64,000 nt of DNA from Pithys albifrons albifrons (taxonomy: Eukaryota; Chordata; Aves; Passeriformes; Thamnophilidae). A model generated the notes under the pieces. The model saw nothing but the letters and a program-made list of their open reading frames with translations, did no database searches and had not been told where the DNA came from. The stretch spans positions 63,104,299 through 63,168,298 of the forward strand of contig NC_092461.1 in NCBI RefSeq assembly GCF_047495875.1, written 5' to 3'. The translations under genes and the position numbers were made by a program. Shown one piece after another: positions 39,664-47,135 of this stretch; position 1 is the stretch's first letter, and each line of letters begins with the position of its first letter.

Positions 39664-40196
39664 TGTCGCAGGTTTGGCCTAGCTGTTGCCAACCCTGGAC
39701 TGGCCCCCCTTCCCCCTCCAGGAACCTTCCCAGCAAAGGAAAGGAAAAAAAAAACTGAAAAGAAACGCACTCTAAAGAAACTGAACTGAATAAAAAGAAT
39801 AAACTATATTTACTAACATTTACAAACCACACTGTATACACAATACATAGGATCCCACCCCCCAGGGGAGAGGGGAAGGGAGAAAAGGGGATTGATTAGC
39901 CGGAAAATAGGGAAGACACCAACCCAACCCAAAGAAACCGAATGAATCAAAACAAACACAATTAAAAACCTCAAGGAAGGGGAACAAGAATGAAACAATC
40001 TCACCCAGGACAGGAGAACCACCAGGGACTGGAGGGACCAGACTTCAACCACCTCCCTCCAGCTCCTCAGCCAAGGAAGGGAAGCCAGAAACAACAAAAC
40101 CACACCCCACCCCGCTAAGTGGAAGACACGTGTGGAATACTTGTAACTTCCTTAGATACAATGGTTACTGAGGAAGCCATGGGTCAAACCATTACA
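39664..40196 (-). repeat. 3' LTR of the provirus (533 bp)
   Basis: On the plus strand it runs from TGTCGCAGG to CCATTACA, so in sense orientation it begins TGTAATGG and ends CCTGCGACA. It is nearly identical to 46595-47130. The sense strand has an AT-rich core around 39795-39830 (TAGTAAATATAG) that could hold the TATA or poly(A) element; I cannot tell which. A 96-codon hydrophobic frame without ATG crosses it and is duplicated in the other LTR simply because the LTRs are copies. Confidence 0.95.
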
Positions 40197-40209
40197 TTCT
40201 CCACCCCTT
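40197..40209 (-). promoter_or_regulatory. Polypurine tract
   Basis: The minus strand reads AAGGGGTGGAGAA directly before the TGTAATGG start of the 3' LTR. It is purine-only except for one T. Such a tract primes plus-strand DNA synthesis during reverse transcription, and its position fits exactly. Confidence 0.85.
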
Positions 40210-40263
40210 ATTCCACACTGGTCTTTTCACGCAATCCTTGTATTCTTGCATTTGCTTATATTC

Positions 40264-40289
40264 CACACACACATATATATATATATATA
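40264..40289. repeat. (CA)n(TA)n microsatellite in the proviral 3' region
   Basis: Five CA units run into eight or so TA units. It lies between the integrase stop and the polypurine tract, a region (40210-40519) with no open frame of note and no env. Confidence 0.85.
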
Positions 40290-40519
40290 GTCCATATGCA
40301 GTCCTTCAAGGCAGATGTCTTGTCATCAAGGATCAACACCATCATCAGTTCAGCTTTAATCCTTTGCCTTTTGGTTAGAGTCACAGTTCCAAGTTGAGGC
40401 CTAGTCCACAGTTTAGGGCTGCCTTATCGTTGGACATCATGGGATACCAGTACCGGCTTTGTTTGGGTTTTTCTCATCTCGTGTCTGGTTTCCTGCAAAA
40501 CACAACTCAAAGCACATAA

Positions 40520-41413
40520 TTAGTTCTTCCCCAAGGCTAGATTGCCTTGGGGCACACACTGGATCTCACCATCTTTCCTCATTACCCACCAGGTGTTTCC
40601 AGACCCTTGGGCAAAAACAATCCCACGAATGGGTTTGTCTTGGCCCGAGGGAGAGGTAATCCAGACAGATTTCCCTAACATGCCTCTCAAGTGAATCGCT
40701 GAAACTTTGTCTCCATCTACCATGTGGAGGGATTCTGCTTGGGCAGGACCAGCTCGACCGACAGAGCCTCTGGTGTTAATCAACCAGGTGGCCTTGGCTA
40801 AATGCTTATCCCAGTTTTTGAAGGTTCCTCCACCTAGTGCCTTCAGAGTTGTTTTTAACAGTCCATTGCACCTTTCAACCTTTCCAGCAGCAGGTGCGTG
40901 ATATGGAATGTGATATACCCATTCAATACCATGCTCCCGTGCCCAAGTGGCCACTAGATTGTTCTTGAAATGAGTCCCATTATCTGACTCAATGCGATAT
41001 GGAGTGCCATGCCTCCACAAGACCTGTTTTTCAAGGCCCAAGATAGTATTCCTGGCCGTTGCATGTGGTACTGAATATGTCTCTAACCATCCAGTGGTCA
41101 CTTCAACCATGGTAAGCACATAGCGCTTACCTTGGCTAGTCTGTGGCAATGTGATGTAGTCAACCTGCCAGGCCCCTCCGTATTTATACTTGTCCCAGCG
41201 TCCACCATACCAAAGGGGCTTCAATCTTTTTGCCTGCTTAATGGCAGCACAGGTTTCACAATCGCGGATAACCTGGGAAATAGTGTCCATGGTTAAATCC
41301 ACCCCTCGGTCTCGTGCCCATTTATAGGTTGCGTCCCGGCCTTGATGGCCTGAAGCATCATGGGCCCATTGAGCTAGGAACAATTCTCCCTTTTGCTGCC
41401 AATCAAGGTCTAC
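40520..41413 (-). pseudogene. Proviral integrase, motif-complete
   Basis: It would insert viral DNA into the host chromosome. Counting from the TTG codon at 41381-41383, the N-terminal zinc-binding HHCC set is H8, H13, C42 and C45 (HDASGH, CETC). The catalytic triad is D75, D134 (SDNGTHF) and E170 (KVERCNG), with 35 residues between the last two. A C-terminal domain follows, ending at 40520. The core shows no internal stop or frameshift. Upstream, the frame is continuous with RNase H except for TAA at 41414-41416 and TGA at 41438-41440. It therefore cannot be produced as part of a full Pol from this copy, and no ATG begins it. Confidence 0.9.
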
Positions 41414-41437
41414 TTATGATACCTCAATCTGTGCAGC

Positions 41438-42157
41438 TCAGTCCACCTGTCTGTTATTATCTTGTTCCTCGTTAGCTTGACCTTTGGGCACATGGGTATC
41501 TACATGGCGGACTCTCACGTTCAATTTCTTTACTCTGGCAGCAATGTCTTGCCACAGATCTGCAGACCAGATGGGCTTCCCTCTATGCCTCCAATTCATC
41601 TTCTCCCACCGGTCTAGCCATCCCCAGAGAGCATTTGTTATCATCCATGAGTCGGTGTACAAGTAGAGCCTCGGCCATCCTTCTCTTTCTGCAATGTCTA
41701 GGGCCAATTGGACAGCTTTGAGTTCTGCAAACTGACTCGATTCACCTTTCCCCTCAGTGGCTTCTGCCACCTGCTGGGTGGGATTCCACACAGCTGCTTT
41801 CCACTTCCGGCTCCTCCCTACGATACGGCAAGAACCATCAGTGAAAAGGGCGTAGCATGTCTCTTCATCTGGCAGCTGATTATATGGTGGAGCTTCTTCA
41901 GCTCGACTCACTGACTCTTCCTCTTCTTCGTCTGTCAGGCTGAAGTTCCCACCTTCAGGCCAATTGGTTATAATTTCTAGAATTCCAGGGCGATTTGAGC
42001 TCCCAATTCGAACACGCTGTGTAATCAAAGCATACCACTTTGCTGCCTTGGACTCCAGCTCATGCTGGAGCTCCAACATATCTGGCACAGCAGCACTCAG
42101 AGGTGGCGTAACTTCATTCAGGCCACGATAGTCCACAGTCAGTCTCCATTCTCCATC
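41438..42157 (-). pseudogene. Proviral RT remnant and RNase H
   Basis: The frame begins after the TAA at 42158-42160. It carries the end of the RT fingers region (DYRGLNEVTPPL), which stops abruptly near 42029. The RT palm with its YxDD box, the thumb and most of the connection are absent, so an internal deletion of roughly a kilobase is inferred. After a Glu-rich linker (LTDEEEEE) comes RNase H with the acidic residues in order: FTDGSC, the E of QFAELKAV, the D of LYTDSW, then HVPKGQANEEQD near the C-terminus. The frame ends at TGA 41438-41440, just before the integrase. Polymerase activity is impossible; RNase H motifs look intact. Confidence 0.9.
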
Positions 42158-42781
42158 TTATTTACGTACAGGCCAGATAGGGCTATTGAAGGGTGAGTGT
42201 GTTCTGCTGACCACCCCTTGGCTCTCCAGCTTCCTGATCATTTTATGGATGGGAATCACAGCATCTCGGTTTGTACGATACTGTCGCCTATGTACAGTTG
42301 CAGTGGCCATCAGTACTTCTTGATCTTTGACTCGGAGTAATCCCACAGCAGAAGGGTCTTCTGAGAGACCAGGAAGAGTAGACAACTGTTTGGACTCTCC
42401 TTCAATCACTGTGGCTACACCAAAAGCCCACTGGTACCCCTTCGGGTCCTTAAAGTGTCCTCTTTTTAAATAGTCCATACCAAGGATGCTAGGGGCTTCT
42501 GGGCCTGTCACAATGGAATGCTTTTCCCATTGGTCTCCTGTTAGGCTCATGTCAGCCTCTACCACCGACAGGTCCCGAGACCCTCCGGTAACTCCAGAAA
42601 TAGATACAGTCTCTGTACTTTCATGTTCCGATGGCATTAATGTACATTGGGCACCTGTATCTACCAAAGCTCAGTATTTCTGAGGATCCGATGTGCCAGG
42701 CCATCGAACTCACACAGCCCAGTAAACCCGATTATCATCCTCGTCCCTCTCGTCCTCCTGGCAGGAGGCAGGGCCCCTCTA
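42158..42781 (-). pseudogene. Proviral protease and start of RT
   Basis: Same frame as the end of gag and the rest of pol. The retropepsin active site VDTGAQCTLMP lies at about 42635-42665 and the flap/helix-side motif SILGMDYL follows. After a linker, RT begins with IRKLESQGVV and FNSPIWPVRK, ending at TAA 42158-42160. In-frame TGA codons at 42671-42673 (eight bases before the active-site segment) and 42710-42712, and the tandem TAA-TAG at 42779-42784, interrupt the start. Reading resumes cleanly after every stop, which points to point mutations in a formerly continuous frame. The tandem stop may mark the original gag end. Confidence 0.88.
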
Positions 42782-43543
42782 TTATTGTTCCCGGTCGGAG
42801 CATTCTCCATCTGACGTGTGCGATGCTCTGTCAGAGGCTCCTTCATCAGCATGGGGGGAGTTGTTTCTTTTGCGTCTCGGAGATCGATGTTTCTTTTCCG
42901 GGGTCTTTGCTTCAACTATGTGGACAGCTTTCTTGCCAGCTACTTTCCATTTTAATTCTTGCACTCGGGTTTTAAGTTTGGAGGTGGGTTCACCATGCCA
43001 TTTTTTCATGTTTTCCCCTAGTTCGTGCAGAACAGTCCATAAGACACTACGCTCACTCTGTGTCTTACTCCTGGGGCTTCCAGTTTTCTCTCGTGCTGCA
43101 TGAGATGACCGAGAACGGGAACGGGAACGAGAACGGGAATAAGAACGAGACCTTTCTTTGCGACCTCTAGAACGTCTGAGTCTAGGTTCTTCTTCATACA
43201 CAGAGCATCTAGTATTCCGCTGGTGGCCCCTAGTTCTCCCTCGTGCTGCATGAGGTGACCGAGAACGGGAACGGGACCGAGAACGGGAACGGGACTGAGA
43301 ACGGGAACGGGACAGAGAACGGGAACAGGAACTTGAATGAGAGTGAGAACGAGACCTTTCTTTGCGACCTCTAGAACCTTTGCCTCTAGGTTCTTCTTCA
43401 TACACAGAGTGTCTAGGATTCCTCCCTACACTTTCCCCACTGTAGAGGGAAGAATGCTGGTAGTTAGAGGGGACCTTCATGGTTTCTGATAGTTTCCGTA
43501 TCCAGTGACACATTCTGTCAACGTGTATCTCATTCTCATCCAT
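42782..43543 (-). pseudogene. Gag C-terminal part: Arg/Ser-rich domain
   Basis: 253 codons from a true ATG (43541-43543) to TAA (42782-42784). Two Arg-Ser dipeptide tracts are each preceded by a repeated unit of the type SVYEEEPR followed by SRGRKERSRS, so the domain arose by internal duplication. The tail is basic (PEKKHRSPRRKRNN) and then acidic. No CX2CX4HX4C zinc knuckle is present. By position this replaces nucleocapsid and probably binds RNA. It starts eight bases before the stop of the upstream gag frame (the ATG overlaps it as ATGGATGA), in a different frame. That is either an indel or a reinitiation-type arrangement. Confidence 0.8.
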
Positions 43544-43922
43544 ACTTAGAGGGTATCAGACACGGCATATAAGACTTAGGGGCCCCATTCATCACCTTAT
43601 CCCACATCAGCTGTGTGCATGGCATCTTCTCTGGGACCAAGATGTCATAGTAATTTGGATTGGAGTATATAATCTCCAGCATGGCCAGTTCCCGCAGATA
43701 CTGGATGCCTTCTTCTGCAGTATTCCACTCTCTTGGAGCACTCACCAAATACTCTTGAAATGGGTATCTTGCCCTCACGGCATGGAGGATTCGGGTCCAG
43801 AGACTGGATGCCATCTCCCCCTGTCCCATTTCCTGTTCTATTTCACGGTCTCGGGCAAGAGATCCCAATTGTTGTGCTTCATGACCTTCCAGCACATGAC
43901 TACTGGCCCCCTGGTCCCAACA
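43536..43922 (-). pseudogene. Gag, capsid-like segment
   Basis: In frame with the upstream Arg/Ser-rich segment across a TGA at 43923-43925. It contains ASSLWTRILHAVRARYPFQE and YLRELAMLEIIYSNPNYYD, helical-looking and without low-complexity. By position between the repetitive N-terminal region and the basic C-terminal domain it should be capsid. I cannot confirm the fold or a major homology region by eye. Confidence 0.65.
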
Positions 43923-43925
43923 TCA

Positions 43926-44558
43926 CACCAGCCAGGTGAGGATGCGTTCATCAGGCCACCAACTGTAATCCCTTCGTATATCTCGAATCTCCTTTGGGGT
44001 CAAGGATCGTATAATTTCACTTTCCCTCATTATTTCCTGTCCATCTCTCCCATGTACTATTCTCTCTACCTGTGTTTTTACTCTTCCACTCCTTCGTGGA
44101 ACCTCTCTCACTTCCTTTCTGGCCCTCTCACGTGAAGGTGGGGATTGTTCGCGCCGTGAGGACGAGCTTCTATGGTGTTCACTCCGGGAGGATGGGCTCC
44201 TACGTCGCCCATGCTGTGGAGAGAGACTTCTACTTCGTTCGAGCCGTGGGGAAAGACCCCTAGCTTGTGCACCCCGTGAAAGGGAGCTCCTGCGTTGTTC
44301 ATCAGGTCTGATGAATGGAGGTAGCACATAGTCCTTGGAAGGGTGGGGTAAGGGCCTTCCCCGGTCATCTATTCCCTCAAATGTAGGTCTAGTATGGGGA
44401 GGTGGAATCATACCTCCAAAGGAAGGTTGCCTTTGGAGAGGCTGAAACGGTCCTTCCTCAGGCTGACGGAAGCACGTTGACCTCCTCTCTTCCTCCACTG
44501 GGTACCTGCGTATGTAGTCAGAGCACCAATCGTCGAATGTTATTCTATCCCAGGATGC
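43926..44558 (-). pseudogene. Gag, proline/Arg-Ser-rich middle segment
   Basis: Continuous in frame with the segments on both sides, separated by TGA at 44559-44561 and TGA at 43923-43925. It includes PPHTRPTFEGIDDRGRPLP, then a long Arg/Ser-rich run (SLSRGAQARGLSPRLERSRS and similar), then a charged stretch ending SLTPKEIRDIRRDYSWW. The Arg/Ser run forms a second, independent RS-like region upstream of capsid. Function is inferred only: nucleic-acid or splicing-factor-like interactions. Confidence 0.75.
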
Positions 44559-44561
44559 TCA

Positions 44562-45767
44562 CACCGTCCCTTTCCTTTCTCCAGGCATGCCTCTGGTCTC
44601 TTTTGGACGTGCCCCCAGTCCCATTAGGTGTGCCCCATCCCTTGTGACCACTCCTGCCTCTCTGGTGGCTGCTCCCTCTTCTACTGTGACTATTCTTTCC
44701 TCTCGTGCCGTCGCTCCTTCCATCGTCACAGTAGTTTCTTCCTCTCTCGCAGCTGCTTCTTTGTCTGCTTCTTCTTCTTCTTCTTTTTCTTCTTCTTCTT
44801 CTTCTCGTTCCAATTGTGGAGGTGGCTCTATGGGTTTTGTAGTCTCCTTCGTCCTCGTTTTCTTCTTTATGGGGGCAATGATAATCTTCCGGTCCATAAC
44901 TTCAGTTTGAGTTCCCACAGAGCGAATAGGAACTGTATCCGCGTCGGCTTGAGTTTGAGCTTCGACTGTGGTCTTGGTGGGTTTAGTAGGAATGGCCGCT
45001 TCCAGATCTACAGCTTGAGTCTGAGTTTCCACAGAGCGAATAGAAACTGTATTGACGTCGGCCTGAGTCTGAGCTTCAACTGTGGTCTTAGCAGGCTTAA
45101 TAGAGATGGCAACCTCCAGATCTACGGCTTGAGTCTGAATTTCTACGGAGCAACCGGAAGCTGTATTAGCTTCAGCTTGCGTCTGGGTTTCAGCCGTGGT
45201 TGTAGCGGGGACAGCAGAAATGGCCTTGTCCAGATTTGCAGCCTGAGTTTGGGTTTCTGTCGAGCAAACAGAGACTGTATTTGCTTCAGCCTGCGTCTGA
45301 GTTTCAGCTGTGGTTGTAGAAGGGACAGCAGAAATAGCCTTGTCCAGATTTGAAGCCTGAGTTTGGGTTTCTACCGAGCAAACAGAGGCTGTATTAGCTT
45401 CAGCAACTTGAGTTTGGGTCTCTACAGAGTGAACGGGGCCTTTGTTGGCCTTGGTTTGAGTCTGAGTTTCAACTGGAGTTTTAGCAGGGACAGTGGAGAT
45501 AGCCATGTCTGGGTCTGCAGCTTGAGTTTGGGTTTCTACAGATCGGACGGAGACTATATTAGTTTCAGCTACTTGAGTTTGGGTCCCTACAGAAACAACA
45601 TCGACCTCATGCTGTGTTTGGACTCCGCGTTCGGTAGTCTGAACAGGGACTACACGGGTCTTGGACGGCATATCTCCATATTCTATCCTGTCCTCAAGCC
45701 AGTGACAGTAGTCCATGGCAGAGTGACAAGCACTAGCCAGGCCCAACACAAAGCAGAGACTTGCATA
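44562..45767 (-). pseudogene. Gag, tandem TQT (LC8-ligand-like) repeat region
   Basis: About 400 codons. After a Cys/His-containing segment (CHSAMDYCHWLEDRIEYGD) come five full 38-residue repeats and two 17-residue half repeats. Each full repeat holds two motifs of the form (V/A)ETQTQA. I count ten exact TQT cores plus IQT and two AQT variants, spaced alternately about 16 and 22 residues. TQT is the anchor of ligands for the dynein light chain LC8. The repeats are followed by a Glu-rich run (LEREEEEEEKEEEEEAD) encoded by a GAA/GAG microsatellite, then three short REE-x-TVxEGA-like units. The 5' edge has a frame change and the 3' edge a TGA (44559-44561). Confidence 0.85.
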
Positions 45768-46054
45768 CACGGGTCCTCATAGGAAAAACACTCTTCTGAT
45801 AAACAGCGGGCCACCTCAATAGAGTCACACACTTGTTCTGACGTGAACTTCCAATAAACGGAGGGTGAGATACGCCCTAGCACTTTACCGAGATCCGACC
45901 AAGCCCCATCCCACCCAGGGACTGGCCTGTCCAAAGCCCCTTCCAAAGTTTCAGCGAGTCCCCCAGAGGCATAGCCTTTCTTAGGTCTGAAACAAGGGAA
46001 GCACCAAAGTGCCAGCATTCTTCCAATCTTATACAACAGTTTCATTACCTTCAT
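45768..46054 (-). pseudogene. Gag N-terminal segment
   Basis: Starts at ATG 46052-46054 (the frame is open upstream to TAA near 46123 but without another ATG). The start MKVMKLLYKIGRMLALWCFP is hydrophobic and is followed by CFRPKKG. It lacks the Gly2 needed for myristoylation, so membrane contact would have to come from the hydrophobic stretch, cysteines and basic residues. The frame ends at 45683 in a sequence that no longer makes sense past about 45770. There the frame used by the TQT repeats takes over (after TGA 45777-45779), so an indel near 45768-45779 is inferred. Confidence 0.7.
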
Positions 46055-46572
46055 AAACGCTAGTGCTGTCACAATACAATTAAGGTAATAACTGGGACCA
46101 ATTGTAACAGTAGGGATCTCTTAATAGGCCGTTAATGTCATATTTTAACAGGCCTTTAATGCCAAGATTCAGGAGGGCCTTACATGGATGACAATTATCA
46201 GGCAGACCTAGGTATGTCTCTAGGAGACCTCTCAGAGTGGGAGTAAGCATTAGCACCATCAGTATGTAAAAGAATAGAAAGACACTTAACAGGAGGCCTT
46301 TCACTACAAGAGACTACCAGGCCATGCCAGCATGGTTGGACTGACCTCCTCTGGTACCTCTCAGGTATTTGCTAAAAAGGGTGAAAACCATTCTTTCTAT
46401 TGTTTACCTTATGCCTGAGTCCTCTGTTCCCAAACAAAAACCTTGTTTATATCAACAAGATACTCTTGGCTGCCTTCACAGTGATTGTTTTGATAATACC
46501 ACTTCAGTTGGCAGTTCTCCCGGACACTGTTCTCTAAACAGAGAACTATTTACAAAACAATCCAAGGTCAGT
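46055..46572 (-). other. Proviral 5' leader
   Basis: Between the PBS and the gag ATG. The sense strand has several degenerate copies of AAGGCCTNNTGTTAA, clustered in 46118-46305, each centred on the palindrome AGGCCT or a near variant. A 74-codon hydrophobic frame (46080-46304) crosses them but starts with GTG and is in another frame than gag. The region would be expected to hold packaging and dimerisation signals; this is inference. Confidence 0.6.
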
Positions 46573-46590
46573 ATCTCGGTGGAACCTCCA
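46573..46590 (-). promoter_or_regulatory. Primer-binding site, tRNA-Gln
   Basis: The plus strand reads ATCTCGGTGGAACCTCCA, identical over 18 bases to the 3' end of vertebrate tRNA-Gln (acceptor stem GGTTCCA...TGGAACC, then TCCA). It lies four bases inside the 5' LTR. A tRNA-Gln primer therefore started minus-strand DNA synthesis. Confidence 0.9.
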
Positions 46591-46594
46591 ATAA

Positions 46595-47130
46595 TGTCGC
46601 AGGTTTGGCCTAGCTGTTGCCAACCCTGGACTGGCCCCCCTTCCCCCTCCAGGAACCTTCCCAGCAAAGGAAAGGAAAAAAAACCTGAAAAGAAACGCAC
46701 TCTAAAGAAACTGAACTGAATAAAAAGAATAAATTATAGTTACTAACATTTACAAACCACACTGTATACACAATACATAGGATCCCACCCCCCAGGGGAG
46801 AGGGGAAGGGAGAAAAGGGGATTGATTAGCCGGAAAATAGGGAAGACACCAACCCAACCCAAAGAAACCGAATGAATCAAAACAAACACAATTAAAAACC
46901 TCAAGGAAGGGGAACAAGAATGAAACAATCTCACCCAGGACAGGAGAACCACCAGGGACTGGAGGGACCAGACTTCAACCACCTCCCTCCAGCTCCTCAG
47001 CCAAGGAAGGGAAGCCAGAAACAACAAAACCACCCCCCCCCCCCCCCACTACGTGGAAGACACGTGTGGAATACTTGTAACTTCCTTAGATACAATGGTT
47101 ACTGAGGAAGCCATGGGTCAAACCATTACA
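46595..47130 (-). repeat. 5' LTR of the provirus (536 bp)
   Basis: Promoter-side LTR in proviral orientation. It matches 39664-40196 except for two isolated substitutions, an A-run difference, and a tract at 47033-47047 that is 15 consecutive C here but interrupted (CACACCCCACCCCGC) in the 3' LTR. The tract reads as poly-G in the sense strand near the U3 start. Confidence 0.95.
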
Positions 47131-47135
47131 GCTAT
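47131..47135. repeat. Target-site duplication, right copy (gctat)
   Basis: Matches 39659-39663 exactly and directly abuts the CCATTACA end of the LTR. Confidence 0.93.

Larger units (their letters stand above)
39664..47130 (-). mobile_element. ERVL-like provirus, nearly full length, env-less, defective
   Basis: A 7.47-kb provirus on the minus strand. In its own 5' to 3' order: 5' LTR, tRNA-Gln PBS, leader, gag, pro, partial RT, RNase H, integrase, short 3' region, polypurine tract, 3' LTR. The LTRs are 536 and 533 bp. Outside one A-run and one C-run I see only two substitutions between them (39804/46734 and 39809/46739), so insertion is recent. No env fits in the roughly 320 bp after integrase. 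Pro-pol and the end of gag share one frame, while the upstream two-thirds of gag is in another. Stops and a large RT deletion make this copy non-autonomous. The 5-bp TSD, the absence of env and the pol type suggest class III/ERVL. It lies in sense orientation inside a C8orf34 intron. Confidence 0.95.

Noticed and set aside
39813..40103. 96-codon hydrophobic frame in the 3' LTR, repeated at 46743-47033
   Set aside because: It starts with GTG and has no ATG. The duplication only reflects that both LTRs are copies, and the composition follows the T/C-rich sense strand.
40210..40519. Possible env or accessory gene between integrase and 3' LTR
   Set aside because: Only about 310 bp, with a microsatellite and no open frame of useful length; no signal peptide or transmembrane segment.
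43018..43401. Minus-strand frame rich in Val-Pro-Val-Leu repeats
   Set aside because: Shifted-frame reading of the RS-dipeptide codons; the periodic peptide is an artefact of the repeat.
44628..45353. Long plus-strand frames opposite the gag repeat region (also 44587-44910, 45363-45782)
   Set aside because: They are antisense shadows of the repetitive gag sequence. The open length is caused by the 114-bp repeats and the GAA/TTC tract.
46080..46304. 74-codon hydrophobic frame in the proviral leader
   Set aside because: It begins with GTG, is out of frame with the gag N-terminus, and its repeated GLL residues follow from the GGCCT DNA repeats.
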